DNA from: Microvirga sesbaniae
GTDB lineage: Bacteria > Pseudomonadota > Alphaproteobacteria > Rhizobiales > Beijerinckiaceae
DNA length: 64,000 bases
Assembly: GCF_025460805.1 (NCBI RefSeq)
Contig: NZ_JAMXFJ010000018.1
Span: 1 to 64,000, forward strand
Reading direction: 5' to 3'
The first letter of the stretch is position 1. Every line of letters begins with the position of its first letter. Both the position numbers and the translations under genes were made by a program. This document shows positions 8,704-20,500 of the stretch, one piece after another. Under the pieces are notes generated by a model that saw nothing but the letters and a program-made list of their open reading frames with translations, made no database searches and was not told the DNA's origin.

Positions 8704-10017
8704 TTACGCCCGAGCCTTCAGCCAGCTCTCGACCGTCTCGACGAGAGCCTCGCGGGCGGTCTCGTTCTCGACGAACTCCAGCGCCTCGCCCAGGAAGGCC
8801 TGAACCAGGAGGCTTTCGGCATCCTTCTTCGGCAGACCGCGGGCCATGAGGTAGAACAGGAGGTCCTCGTCGAGCTGGCCGCAAGTGGCGCCGTGGGCGC
8901 ACTGCACGTCGTCGGCGAAGATCTCAAGCTCCGGCTTGTTGTTCATGGAGCCGCCCTCCTCGAGGAGGAGCGCCGCCGACATCATGCGGCCGTCGGTCTT
9001 CTGGGCATGATGCGGAACGATGATCTTGCCCTGGAAGACCCCGGTCGCCTCGTTGTCGATCACGGTCTTGAACAGCTCCCGGCTTTCGCAATGGGGAGCG
9101 CCGTGCTCGACCACGAGGGTCGAGTCGCCGTGCTGGGAACCCTTCAGCATCGTCGCACCGTTGACGCGCAGGTTCGTGTTCTCACCGTTCAGAACGGCGA
9201 AGACCTGGTGCCGCGAGGTCGCGGCACCCGCCACCACGTTGATGCTGTTGAAGATGGCGTCGCCGCCGATCTTGGCTGCCAGTGTGGACAGAGCCAGTGC
9301 CTTGTCGCCCTCGGCGTTGACGCGCACGTGCTGAACGTTGGTGCGGTCGCCCGCGATCAGCTCGACCACGTCGTTCGGCTGATGGTTGGCCCCGTCGGTG
9401 CTCTCGTGCGTCTCGAGAAGGGTCACGGACGCGTCCTCCTCCACGACCACGAGAACGCGGGTCGCCGTGGCGACGGCCGAGCTCGCCGCCGTCACGAAGC
9501 GGAGGTGAAGCGGGGTCGCGACCGGACCGGCGATCCGGATCATCACCCCGTCGGCCATGAAGGACGTATTGAGCTGATAGACCGGATTGTCGTTCGCCCA
9601 GGGCACGGGGCTCAGATGCGCGAGCCAGTCGTGGCCGTTCGCCAGCGCTTCGGCCATGGGCACGATCTCGACGTTCTCCGGCAGGCCGTGGAAATCCACC
9701 GCGTCGCGAACGAAGTGGCCGTTCACGAACGGGACCTGCAGAGCCTCGACTCCCTTGAGCGCCTTCGCACCCTCGAGAGCGGACCTCGCCTGGTCGGCCG
9801 ACGGCGCGCCGGCGAAGGGCGCGACCTCGCGCAGGAGCGTCCGCAGATCGGTGTACTTGAACTCCTCGACCCGGCGGTGCGGAAGACCGCGCGAATTGAA
9901 CTGCTCGAAGGCCTGAGCCCGCGACTCCCCGGTGCCGGGAAGCGTCGTCTTGGCGCTCTCGAAGGCCTGCGCCAGCGCGGTTTCCGCCGGCGTCTTCATG
10001 AGAGTGACGTCAGCCAT
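8704..10017 (-). CDS. sufD: Fe-S cluster assembly protein SufD
   Basis: A 437-residue SufD scaffold subunit. It has the SufBD beta-helix core (about residues 150-400), with segments such as HGATCGQLDEDLLFYLMARG that are diagnostic of SufB/SufD, and an N-terminal region with FNSRGLPHRRVEEFKYTDLR. It works with SufB and the ATPase SufC as the SufBC2D scaffold. Its ATG is one base after the sufC stop, so the two are translationally close. I chose the ATG at 10017 (MADVTLMK) because the longer frame overlaps sufC. Confidence 0.94.
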   Translation of the reverse strand: MADVTLMKTPAETALAQAFESAKTTLPGTGESRAQAFEQFNSRGLPHRRVEEFKYTDLRTLLREVAPFAGAPSADQARSALEGAKALKGVEALQVPFVNGHFVRDAVDFHGLPENVEIVPMAEALANGHDWLAHLSPVPWANDNPVYQLNTSFMADGVMIRIAGPVATPLHLRFVTAASSAVATATRVLVVVEEDASVTLLETHESTDGANHQPNDVVELIAGDRTNVQHVRVNAEGDKALALSTLAAKIGGDAIFNSINVVAGAATSRHQVFAVLNGENTNLRVNGATMLKGSQHGDSTLVVEHGAPHCESRELFKTVIDNEATGVFQGKIIVPHHAQKTDGRMMSAALLLEEGGSMNNKPELEIFADDVQCAHGATCGQLDEDLLFYLMARGLPKKDAESLLVQAFLGEALEFVENETAREALVETVESWLKARA

Positions 10018-10018
10018 G

Positions 10019-10771
10019 TTACGCGGCCTCGGTTTCACGGTAGTCGGCGTAGCCGTTCGCCTCGAGCTCGAGCGCGAGCTCCTTGCCGCCCGACTTCACG
10101 ATGCGCCCTGCATGCATCACATGGACGGTGTCCGGCACGATGTGGTTCAGGAGGCGCTGGTAGTGGGTGATGACCAGGAAGGCACGGTCGGGCGAGCGGA
10201 GCGCGTTCACGCCCTCGGACACGATGCGCAGCGCGTCGATGTCGAGGCCGGAATCGGTCTCGTCCAGGATGCAGAAGGACGGCTGGAGCAGCGCCATCTG
10301 CAGGATCTCCATGCGCTTCTTCTCGCCGCCGGAGAATCCGACGTTGAGGGCGCGCTTGAGCATGTCCTTGGGGATTTCGAGCTGCTGGGCGGCGGCGTTG
10401 ACGCGCTTGATGAAGTCCGGCGTGGTCAGCTCCTCCTCGCCGCGCGCCTTGCGCTGGGCGTTGAGGGCGGCCTTCAGGAACGTCATCGAGGCGACGCCGG
10501 GGATCTCCAGCGGATACTGGAAAGCCAGGAACACGCCCGCAGAGGCGCGCTGGTCCGGCTCCATCTCCAGAAGGTTCTGGCCGTCGAGCAGGATCTCGCC
10601 GTCGAGGATCTCGTAATCCTCCTTGCCGGCGATCACGTAGGACAGGGTCGACTTGCCCGAGCCGTTCGGCCCCATGATGGCAGCCACCTCGCCCTTGTTC
10701 ACGGTGAGGTTGAGGCCGTTGAGAATGCGCTTGTCCTCGATCTGGACGACCAGGTTCTTGATTTCGAGCAT
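10019..10771 (-). CDS. sufC: Fe-S cluster assembly ATPase SufC
   Basis: A 250-residue ABC-type ATPase. Walker A is GPNGSGKST near residue 35, the ABC signature is FSGGEKKRMEILQ, and Walker B is CILDETDSGLD, with the D-loop following. It powers cluster assembly on SufBD in the cytoplasm; it is not a transporter, since there is no membrane partner. The start was set at MLEIKNLVV (10771). Upstream in the same frame is only a repeat-derived stretch. It is 117 bases downstream of sufB. Confidence 0.96.
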   Translation of the reverse strand: MLEIKNLVVQIEDKRILNGLNLTVNKGEVAAIMGPNGSGKSTLSYVIAGKEDYEILDGEILLDGQNLLEMEPDQRASAGVFLAFQYPLEIPGVASMTFLKAALNAQRKARGEEELTTPDFIKRVNAAAQQLEIPKDMLKRALNVGFSGGEKKRMEILQMALLQPSFCILDETDSGLDIDALRIVSEGVNALRSPDRAFLVITHYQRLLNHIVPDTVHVMHAGRIVKSGGKELALELEANGYADYRETEAA

Positions 10772-10796
10772 TTGAGTATTCCGTTGTTTGCGCGTG

Positions 10797-10827
10797 GATG
10801 GCCGGATCCGGTCCGGCCATGACGGGC
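10797..10827. repeat. R1 repeat, half copy between sufB and sufC
   Basis: The palindrome GGATGGCCGGATCC plus GGTCCGGCCATGACG matches an R1 arm in the sufB-sufC gap. Confidence 0.65.
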
Positions 10828-10888
10828 TTTGAAGCGTTCGCGTCGCGCCCGGGCTTCCGCCCTCGGCATCCACGTCCCGTTTCCTGAA

Positions 10889-12361
<1,473 letters not shown>

Positions 12362-12427
12362 TCGTCTCTCCCACCGCTCACGGCTTCAAGGGCCGCGGGT
12401 TGATGACATGGAAACCGAACCGGCCCA

Positions 12428-13600
12428 TCAGGCCGCGCTCGCCTTCCGCTTATATAAGGTGCCCACCACCCTTTCGCACGCCTCCGCGAAGCGGATCACG
12501 TCCTCTTGTGTGGTCGTCCACCCCAAACTCACGCGCAAAACGCCTTCGGCCAAGGCGGGCTCGACGCCCATGGCGTCCAGCACATGCGATCGCTTGACCT
12601 TTCCGGACGAGCAGGCCGAGCCGGAGGACAGGGCCACGCCTGCCAGATCGAAGGCGATCAGCGCCGTCTCGGCCCTGAGGCCGGGTATGGCAAAGGCCAA
12701 GGTATTAGGCAACCTTTCCGCAGCGGAAGACACAACAAGTGCGTCGGGGGCGATCCGCCGGACCTGCGCCTCGGCCTCGTCCCGCAGCTCCCGCAGCCGC
12801 CGGGTTTCCTGCTCGAGGCTCGCCAGCGCCAGCTCGGCCGCAGCGCCGAAGCCCGCGATGGCCGCCACGTTCTCGGTGCCGGCCCGGAAACCCTTCTCCT
12901 GGCCGCCGCCACGGATCAGCCGTTCGGCGACCTCCACCTGGTCCGAGGCCAGAATCACCGCCCCGATCCCCTTGGGACCGCCGATCTTGTGCCCGGAGAG
13001 CGTCATCGCATCGACGCCCAGCTCGACCAGGTCGACCCGGACCTTGCCGGCCGCCTGAACCGCATCGGTGTGGATCAGTCCGCCATGGTCGTGGACCAGC
13101 CGGGCCGCCTCGGCCACGGGCTGCACCACGCCGGTCTCGTTGTTGGCAAGCTGGACCGACACGAGAACCCGCCCGTCGCCCGCCTTCTCCAGGTGGGCCC
13201 GGAGCCAGGCCAGATCAAGGACGCCGTGCCGATCGACCGGGATGGTTTCCACCACCTCGACCGGGAAGCGGTGGCCGTTGAGCACGCAAGGATGCTCAGC
13301 CGCGCCGACCAGGAGCCTCTTCGCCCCGTCCTGCCCCAAACGGCGCAGGCCCGGGGTCAGGACGAGATTGGCCGCCTCGGTCCCGCCGCTCGTGAAGACG
13401 ACGTTCTTCGCCTTGGCGCCGACAAGGCCCGCCACCGTTTCGCGGGCTTTCTCGATCTCGGCCCGGGCGGCACGCCCCTCCGCATGGACCGACGAGGCAT
13501 TCCCCGGAAGCTGGAGCGCGCGCAGGACCGCCTCGGCCACCTCAGGCCGTACGGGCGAGGTCGCGTTGTGGTCCAGATATGTGCGCTGGCCGGAAGCCAT
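12428..13600 (-). CDS. Cysteine desulfurase, group I (IscS/NifS-like), first gene of suf operon
   Basis: A 390-residue PLP-dependent desulfurase. The PLP lysine is in LSGHKIGGPKGIG and the catalytic cysteine in LSSGSACSSGKVKRS on the longer flexible loop, which marks group I. Having both a group I and a group II desulfurase (sufS) in one suf operon is the usual Rhizobiales layout. I set the start at the ATG at 13600 (MASGQRTYLDHNATSP), which matches where the family begins; the longer frame upstream contains the regulatory palindrome at 13728. It is likely iron-regulated through that site. Confidence 0.92.
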   Translation of the reverse strand: MASGQRTYLDHNATSPVRPEVAEAVLRALQLPGNASSVHAEGRAARAEIEKARETVAGLVGAKAKNVVFTSGGTEAANLVLTPGLRRLGQDGAKRLLVGAAEHPCVLNGHRFPVEVVETIPVDRHGVLDLAWLRAHLEKAGDGRVLVSVQLANNETGVVQPVAEAARLVHDHGGLIHTDAVQAAGKVRVDLVELGVDAMTLSGHKIGGPKGIGAVILASDQVEVAERLIRGGGQEKGFRAGTENVAAIAGFGAAAELALASLEQETRRLRELRDEAEAQVRRIAPDALVVSSAAERLPNTLAFAIPGLRAETALIAFDLAGVALSSGSACSSGKVKRSHVLDAMGVEPALAEGVLRVSLGWTTTQEDVIRFAEACERVVGTLYKRKASAA

Positions 13601-13726
13601 AGCTGCTTGGAGCCTCACGAAATTCTTGCAATCGACCCTGGTTGCCGTGCTAAAGCACCGCAACCACATCTGTCCCAGGTTTCTCCCCATGGCCCTCGCT
13701 GCCGGGCCCATGAAACATTGGAACAA

Positions 13727-13743
13727 TTTAGAATAGTTCTAAG
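13727..13743. promoter_or_regulatory. Irr-type iron control element (ICE box) upstream of the suf operon
   Basis: A perfect inverted repeat, TTAGAA-TAG-TTCTAA, sits in the 230-base divergent gap, about 128 bases before the desulfurase start. Arms of this form are what I recall for the binding motif of the haem-responsive regulator Irr in Rhizobiales, where the suf operon is a known target. Binding itself is inference; the palindrome could also serve the divergent hydrolase gene. Confidence 0.7.
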
Positions 13744-13832
13744 GATCCTTTTATGAGGAACCGCGGCCTGGAGTCAAGGTCGCCCGCTGTTTTCCCCCTC
13801 CTGATGGAGGGGCGCTCAAGAGGTTCGCGTAC

Positions 13833-14489
13833 ATGCCTGAAGTCATCTTCACGGGTCCTGCCGGTCGCATCGAGGGACGTTACCAGCCTGCCAAGGAGAA
13901 GGGCGCGCCCATCGCCATCATCCTGCACCCGCACCCGCAATTCGGCGGGACGATGAACAACCAGATCGTCTACAACCTGTACTATGACTTCGTGAAGCGC
14001 GGCTTCTCGGTGCTGCGGTTCAACTTCCGCGGCGTCGGCCGCAGCCAAGGCGCCTTCGATCACGGCCAGGGCGAACTCTCCGACGCCGCCGCGGCTCTCG
14101 ATTGGGCCCAGGCCATGAACCCGGACGCCCGCGCCTGCTGGATCGCCGGCGTCTCCTTCGGCGCCTGGATCGGCATGCAGCTTCTCATGCGCCGCCCGGA
14201 GATCGAGGGCTTCATCTCGATCGCCGCCATGGCGAACCGCTACGACTTCTCGTTCCTCGCCCCCTGCCCGTCCTCCGGCCTGTTCGTTCACGGCTCGGAG
14301 GACCGGGTCGCACCGGTGAAGGACGTGGTCAGCGTGATCGAGAAGGTGAAGACGCAGAAGGGCGTGAAGCTCGAGCACGCGGTGATCGACGGCGCCAACC
14401 ACTTCTTCGACGGCCGCGTGGACGAGCTGATGGTGGCCGTGGACGAGTATCTCGACAAGCGCCTCGGCACCACCGAAGAGGCCGCCTGA
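13833..14489 (+). CDS. Alpha/beta hydrolase of the dienelactone/YsgA-like superfamily
   Basis: A 218-residue cytoplasmic alpha/beta hydrolase. The oxyanion region LHPHPQFGGTM, the nucleophile elbow GVSFGAW, an aspartate in VHGSEDRVAP and the histidine in IDGANHFF form a complete triad. This short lid-less type is widespread in Rhizobiales and usually annotated only as a hydrolase. It is divergent from the suf operon and shares its upstream region, including the Irr-like palindrome. It ends 36 bases before tyrS, so the two could form one transcript. Confidence 0.88.
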   Translation: MPEVIFTGPAGRIEGRYQPAKEKGAPIAIILHPHPQFGGTMNNQIVYNLYYDFVKRGFSVLRFNFRGVGRSQGAFDHGQGELSDAAAALDWAQAMNPDARACWIAGVSFGAWIGMQLLMRRPEIEGFISIAAMANRYDFSFLAPCPSSGLFVHGSEDRVAPVKDVVSVIEKVKTQKGVKLEHAVIDGANHFFDGRVDELMVAVDEYLDKRLGTTEEAA

Positions 14490-14525
14490 CGCGGTTCCGC
14501 TCACCGAACAGCAAAGAGAAACGCG

Positions 14526-15788
14526 ATGAACGCGCCACGTTCCGAATTCCTGAAGGTGCTCACCGAGCGGGGCTTCATTCACCAGACCTCCGATTTCGAG
14601 GGGATCGACGCGGCTGCGCTCGAGAACCGGCTGACCACCTATGTGGGCTATGACTGCACGGGCCCGTCGCTCCATGTGGGGCACCTGCTGTCGATCATGA
14701 TGCTGCACTGGCTCCAGAAGACCGGGGCCGGCAAGCCCATTACCCTCATGGGCGGCGGCACCACGCGGGTGGGCGATCCGTCCGGCAAGGACGAGAGCCG
14801 CAAGCTCCTCACCGTCGAGCAGATCGAGGCCAACAAGGAGAGCATCAGGACGGTCTTTTCCCGCTTCATCAGCTTCGGCGAGGGCAAGACCGACGCCATG
14901 ATGGCGGACAATGCCGAATGGCTGACCAAGCTCAACTACATCGAATTCCTGCGCGACGTGGGCCGGCACTTCTCGGTCAACCGGATGCTGTCCTTCGACA
15001 GCGTGAAGCTGCGCCTCGACCGCGAGCACGAGCTGTCGTTCCTGGAGTTCAATTACATGATCCTCCAGGCCTACGACTTCGTGGAGCTCAACAGGCGGTA
15101 CGGCTGCGTGCTGCAGATGGGCGGCTCGGACCAGTGGGGCAACATCGTCAACGGCATCGATCTCGGCCGCCGTCTCGGCACGCCGCAGCTCTACGCCGTC
15201 ACCTGCCCGCTCCTGACGACCGCTTCGGGCGCCAAGATGGGCAAGACCGCGTCCGGGGCCGTCTGGCTCAACGCCGACATGCTGAGCCCGTACGATTACT
15301 GGCAGTTCTGGCGCAACACCGAGGACGCCGACGTCGCCCGCTTCCTGAAGCTCTTCACCATCCTGCCCATGGACGAGATCGCCCGGCTCGAGGCCCTTCA
15401 GGGCGCCGACATCAATGAGGCGAAGAAGGTTCTCGCAACGGAAGCGACGGCCCTCCTCCACGGCCGCGAGGCGGCGGATCTGGCGGCCGAAACCGCGCGC
15501 AAGACCTTCGAGCAGGGCGCGCTGGCCGAGACCCTGCCGACGGTCGAGATCGAGACCCGGCTGCTCGAGGCGGGCCTCGGCGTCCTGGCTGCCTTCGGGC
15601 CCGATTACGCCAAGCTCGTGCCCTCCTCGAGCGAGGCGCGCCGGCAGGTGAAGAGCGGCGGCCTGAGGGTGAACGACCAGACCGTCTCGGACGAGCGCGG
15701 CACCCTGGGCCTTTCGGACGTGACCGCGGAGGGCGTGATCAAGCTGTCGTTCGGCAAGAAGAAGCACGTGCTCCTGCGCGCCGTCTGA
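14526..15788 (+). CDS. tyrS: Tyrosyl-tRNA synthetase
   Basis: A 420-residue class I aminoacyl-tRNA synthetase that charges tRNA-Tyr. The HIGH signature appears as HVGH (SLHVGHLL) and KMSKS as KMGKT. Tyrosine-binding segments such as DFVELNRRYGC and GGSDQWGNI are present. Residues about 350-415 form the S4-like C-terminal RNA-binding domain (VKSGGLRVND). Length and order are normal for the bacterial TyrS1 group. Confidence 0.96.
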   Translation: MNAPRSEFLKVLTERGFIHQTSDFEGIDAAALENRLTTYVGYDCTGPSLHVGHLLSIMMLHWLQKTGAGKPITLMGGGTTRVGDPSGKDESRKLLTVEQIEANKESIRTVFSRFISFGEGKTDAMMADNAEWLTKLNYIEFLRDVGRHFSVNRMLSFDSVKLRLDREHELSFLEFNYMILQAYDFVELNRRYGCVLQMGGSDQWGNIVNGIDLGRRLGTPQLYAVTCPLLTTASGAKMGKTASGAVWLNADMLSPYDYWQFWRNTEDADVARFLKLFTILPMDEIARLEALQGADINEAKKVLATEATALLHGREAADLAAETARKTFEQGALAETLPTVEIETRLLEAGLGVLAAFGPDYAKLVPSSSEARRQVKSGGLRVNDQTVSDERGTLGLSDVTAEGVIKLSFGKKKHVLLRAV

Positions 15789-15891
15789 TCGATCGCCCCC
15801 CCGGTCGCGCGAGGCGGCGCCGGACCCGAGCCGGGATGCTCGCCTCCGGGTCCGCCTCGGGGTAGGCAACGTCCGTCGAACCTGCCAGAGA

Positions 15892-16611
15892 ATGGCGTCT
15901 GCTCATGAGGGCCCCGTCTTGACCCGCTCGGAGCGCCTGCTCGAACTCCTGCAAACGCTGCGTCGCCACCGGCGCCCGGTGAGCGGGAGGTCCCTCGCGC
16001 AGGACCTCGGCGTCAGCCTCCGGACGCTCTACCGGGACATCGCCAGCCTGCAGGCACAGGGGGCCAGCATCGAAGGCGAGCCGGGGATCGGCTATATCCT
16101 CAAACCCGGCTACATGCTGCCCCCGCTGATGTTCTCCGATGACGAGATCGAGGCGCTCGTCCTGGGGTCCCGATGGGTTGCCGAACGGGCCGACGGCCCC
16201 TTGGCGGCCGCGGCCCACAATGCGCTCGCCAAGATCGCCGCGGTCCTTCCGGACGATCTGCGCCGCAGCCTCGATGCCCCGCCTCTCCTTGTCGGTCCCG
16301 GCCAGCCGATCGCCGAAGACATCGTGGACGTCGCGGCGATCAGGACATCGATCCGGTCGGAGCGCAAGCTCCTGATCCGCTACAAGGACGGCGCCGGCAA
16401 CGCCACCGAGCGGACGATCTGGCCCGTGGCCCTGGGCTATTTCGACCAGGTGCGAGCCGTCGTTGCCTGGTGCGAGCTGAGGCAAGGCTTCCGGCACTTC
16501 CGCACCGACCGGATTGCAAGCCTGACGCCCACACAGATCCGCTACCCGCGCCGGCGCCATGCCCTTCTGAAGGATTGGCGGGCCGCCGAGGGCATCCCGG
16601 CCCCGGCCTGA
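15892..16611 (+). CDS. YafY-type transcriptional regulator (HTH plus WYL domain)
   Basis: A 239-residue regulator: an N-terminal winged helix-turn-helix (RSLAQDLGVSLRTLYRDI) and a C-terminal WYL effector domain from about residue 145. A TTG at 15919 (reading TRSERLLELLQ) is an equally good start, because GAGGG lies seven bases before it and the ATG at 15892 has poor spacing. It is followed 70 bases later by a VOC gene and an EVE gene. This family often activates an adjacent glyoxalase-like gene, which is the likely arrangement here. Confidence 0.85.
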   Translation: MASAHEGPVLTRSERLLELLQTLRRHRRPVSGRSLAQDLGVSLRTLYRDIASLQAQGASIEGEPGIGYILKPGYMLPPLMFSDDEIEALVLGSRWVAERADGPLAAAAHNALAKIAAVLPDDLRRSLDAPPLLVGPGQPIAEDIVDVAAIRTSIRSERKLLIRYKDGAGNATERTIWPVALGYFDQVRAVVAWCELRQGFRHFRTDRIASLTPTQIRYPRRRHALLKDWRAAEGIPAPA

Positions 16612-16680
16612 TCACTGCTGCCGGAATCTGACAGCATGGTGTCCTAGAGTTCTCCGCGTTGCATCCAACGGAGACCAGAC

Positions 16681-17052
16681 GTGCCGACCCCCAACTTCAT
16701 CCTCCTCTACGTGGACAGCCCTGCCGCCAGCGCCGACTTCTACGGCGAGCTGCTTCAGCGCAAGCCTGTCGAGGCCTCGCCGACCTTCGTCCTGTTCGCC
16801 CTCGGGTCCGGCCTGATGCTCGGCCTGTGGTCGCGGCACACGGTTCAGCCCGCGGCGGCAGCGCCGGGCGGTGGCGCCGAACTCGCCTTCCCGGTCGAAA
16901 GGGACGCGGACGTCGACGCGACATGCGCGGCCTGGAAGGCCCGCGGTCTGTCGATCCTTCAGGAGCCGACCGTCATGGATTTCGGCCGAACCTTCGTGGC
17001 CCTCGACCCGGACAATCATCGCCTGCGCGTCTTCGCTCCGGCGGCCCGATAG
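16681..17052 (+). CDS. VOC-family (glyoxalase/bleomycin-resistance-like) protein
   Basis: A 123-residue single-chain VOC protein with two beta-alpha-beta-beta-beta modules (NFILLYVDSPAASADFYGEL and the later FVALDPDNHRLRVF). It starts at GTG, supported by GGAGA six bases upstream. Such proteins bind small molecules, often with a metal; the substrate here is unknown. It lies between the WYL regulator and the EVE gene, 12 bases from the latter, and is probably co-regulated with them. Confidence 0.85.
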   Translation: MPTPNFILLYVDSPAASADFYGELLQRKPVEASPTFVLFALGSGLMLGLWSRHTVQPAAAAPGGGAELAFPVERDADVDATCAAWKARGLSILQEPTVMDFGRTFVALDPDNHRLRVFAPAAR

Positions 17053-17064
17053 GAAAGGGACATC

Positions 17065-17520
17065 ATGACGAGCTTCTGGATGGCGATCGCCTCCGCCGAG
17101 CATGTCCGGCGGGGCCGGTCAGAAGGCTTCATGCAGGTGTGTCACGGCAAAGCCGCCCCCTTGCGGAGGATCAAGCCCGACGACGGGATCATCTATTACT
17201 CACCGACCCTGACCTTCGGCGGCCGTGAACGGCTGCAGGCATTCACGGCGATCGGGACCGTCCATGGAAAGGAGACCTACCGGTTCGACATGGGGGGCGG
17301 CTTTAGCCCCTATCGCCGGGACGTGGTCTGGGCGGAGGCCCGGGACGCACCGATCCATCCGCTGCTGGGCAGCCTCGACTTCACGGCCGGGCGACCGAAC
17401 TGGGGGTACCGGCTCAGGTTCGGCCTGCTGTCGATCAGCGAGCGCGATTTCGACCTGATCGCCGCAGCGATGCAGCGCGACACGAGCTCCGCCGCCTCCG
17501 GGCCGATCCAGGGGCCGTGA
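17065..17520 (+). CDS. EVE-domain protein (UPF0310)
   Basis: A 151-residue protein that is one EVE domain. Signatures are GFMQVCHGKAAPLRRI, IIYYSPT, DMGGGFSPYRRDV and NWGYRLRFGL. EVE/PUA-like domains bind modified bases in RNA or DNA; a direct role for this subfamily is not known. AGGAAAGGGA precedes the ATG. It is the third gene of the regulator-VOC-EVE set. Confidence 0.87.
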   Translation: MTSFWMAIASAEHVRRGRSEGFMQVCHGKAAPLRRIKPDDGIIYYSPTLTFGGRERLQAFTAIGTVHGKETYRFDMGGGFSPYRRDVVWAEARDAPIHPLLGSLDFTAGRPNWGYRLRFGLLSISERDFDLIAAAMQRDTSSAASGPIQGP

Positions 17521-17591
17521 CGGGCAGAGGTCTCTTTTGGCAAGACATTCGCGCGCCTTCCGGCGGAGTGTTCCGCCGAACGCCGCGACGA

Positions 17592-20500
17592 TCAGCGTTC
17601 CGGAACCGTCGGCAGGGACCCTGTCTGCGGTTCCACATTCGCCCCCACGCCGAAGAGCTTGCGCAGGAAGCCCGGCGCGACGGCCGACAGAGGGTTGACC
17701 GTCAGGGACGGAGCGCTGGCCTGGCCGTTGAGGCGGAAATTGACCGCGAACAGCCCCTCGTTCTGGCCGCCGCCCAAGAGCGGCCCGAAGAGCGGGACCT
17801 GGGCGAACACGTTGTTGAGGCCGTACGCCGGCACGAAGGTACCGGCGATGTCGAGCCGGTCGCGGGCGTAATCGATGAAGCCACCCAGGGTGAATCCGAT
17901 CTGGTTGCCCCAGATCGCGGCATCCTTGAAGTCGAGCCGGCCGGCATTGCGGGTGAATTCGAGTCGGGCCTTGGTGAACTGCACCTCGTTCACATCCACC
18001 CGGACGTTCTGCGGGTTGCCGGCCCGATCCTGACCGGCGATGATCTGAGTCTGAGTGGGAATGATCCGGCGAAGGGCGGGCTCGTTGACCAGAGCGAACG
18101 AGTGCAGGATCACATGGCCGGCCTGCGGACCGTCGCCCGTGGCGAGCTGGAGGATGAGGTCGCCGCCGGACATGCGCCGGTAGACGTCGGTGAAGCGCAG
18201 AAGCGAACCCGCATCCTGCGCCTGGAGGATCACCACCGGGCCGCCGGGATCCGGCAGGGTCCGTCCGATGATGTCGGTCGCGCCGAGGCGTCCCTTCATG
18301 TCGAGCTGGCGCAGGTTGTCCTTGCGCACCGATGCCTTGATCACCGCGTTGGTGATCGCCTCCTCGTTGTAGCCGGTCAGGATGTTGAGGTTCAGGTCGA
18401 GGTCGAAGTCCTTGCTGTCCTTCTGCCCGGCCCCGTTCCGCCCCGACGGGCCCGGGGTGGCGGAGCCCGCCGCGCCACCCTTCAGGAACGGGCGGGCATC
18501 GCCCACATTGCCGCGGATCGCGACCTTGTAGACATTGCCGGAGCGTTCGATCTGCGCGCGCATGTCATCGCCGGGCGAGAGCTTGAAGGTCGAAAGCTCG
18601 GCCTTCTCCAGGCTTCCTTCGGCCGAGAGCGTCGCATTGCCCTTCAGCTGGACGGTGCCGCTGTCGAGCTGCAGATCCCTGATCTCGTCGGTCGGTCCTT
18701 CGACGAAGGTGAACGTCAGCTTTCCGGGCCGTCCGGCCGGCTTCACCCAACCGGGGATCAGCTGATCCACGGCGGCCTTTGCAAGATCGGCTTCGACCAG
18801 GATGGTCGATGGAGCCGAAGCCCCGAGAGGGAGGCTTGCCTTGAGCCCGACCGTTCCGGTCAGCTGGGAGCCGAAGGACAGCCCTCGCCTGCCGCGTGCC
18901 GCCTCGTCGAGGGAGAACGCCACGCTCGCCTGGCCGCCCTGCCGGTTCTTCTGCAGATCGATCACGGCCGCGCTTCCGGCCAGCTTGCCGTCGCCTTTGA
19001 CGACGAGGTCGCCCCGGTCGTAGGCGATCGTCAGATTGGCGCCTTCGAGACGATCCTTGCCGAAGAACTTGTCGACGGCGAAGTCGCTGACGAGTCCCGT
19101 GACCTTCAGCGGCAGGTCGGCGAAGGCCGGGATATGGCTGACGAGAAGGCCGATCCCGACCCGCAGGTCCGTCCTGCCCTTCATGGTGGCGGGATCGATG
19201 TTGAACCCGGCGATTTCCTTGATCTGAGGCTCCAGCAGCAGCGCTCCGAGCCCGTCGGCACCGCCCGTCAGGCGGAAATCGATGCGGGCCAGCCCCTGAT
19301 CGTCCCAGTAATCGTCCAGGATGAACGCGCCGTCGGAGGCATCCAGCGCATGGTTGCCCGCCATCTGGACGAGCCCGGAGGATGCACGGACGGCGACCTT
19401 GCGGCCCGTCACATGGCCGGTGACGTTCATGCCCGAGATCGGCGGCAGGCCGTCCGCCACCTGAAGAACGCCATCGGAGATCGTGAAGTCGATCTTCAGG
19501 GAATCGTCCGGCGTCGGGCCGCCCGTGACCGCCTTCTCGATATCGGCCCCGGTCATCGCGACCTTGAGATCGATGGCGTCCAGCCGGCCCGCCTTCAGGT
19601 TGGACACGAGGAACCGGCGGACCGGAGGCGCAACGGCCTCGGGCCAGATGCGAAGAGCCGAACGGATGTTCGTCTTCTCGGCCCGCACATCCAGATGGAG
19701 CCCCTTCGGATCCGCCGTGGCCCCGATAAGGCCGCTGATCCGAGCCGAGAGCTCCGGTCCCTTCAGCGTCAGGCTGTTGATCCGGACCCCGTCCGGCCCG
19801 GAGAGATCGGCGGAGAACTCGCCAACCTGGAGGGGCCGGTCTCCGGCCGCCGCACCGGACCAGACGAGATCGCGACCGCCGAGCGACAGGCGCCAGGGCT
19901 TGCCCGAGACAGGTGTCGCGAAACGCCCCTGCAGGAGCAGCTTCGTGTCGCCGCCCTTCAGGGAGAGTTCCTGCAGGTCGAGCGCCTTCTCGGCCTCGTT
20001 CCATTGAGCCGCGATGGTCGCGCGTTCCACCGGGAAGGGCGAGGTGTCCTTGTCTTCGATCTGGAACGTGCCGGCATTGCTCTCGAGCCTTGTCCTCAAC
20101 TCGGTGATGCGCCCCTGCGCATAGGCAATGTCGAAACGGCCGGAGAATTCGAGATCCGTGGTCGCCGGCAGTTCGGAGGCGCCGGCGAGCAGCACGATGT
20201 CCTTGATCGGCACTTCCTTGGCGACCACCCCGGCCCGGTAGGCGCCATCGCCCTCCACGACGGCGTCGCCGTCGAGTTGCCAGGGTCCCTGATCGCCTTC
20301 GACGGTCGCGGCGAACCGCCGTCCGCCGCCCGCAGTCCGGTCGAAAGCCGCGTCCACGCGCTGGAACCGCGCCCGTTCGCGGCCGTCCGCGTCGACGAAG
20401 ACGAGGCGGGCATTGGTCAGCTCGGCCTGGCCGAGCGCGTTGAGGACGCTGCCCGGGCCGACGATGAGGTCGAGCAGCGAGCCGACCACACCCGAGACGG

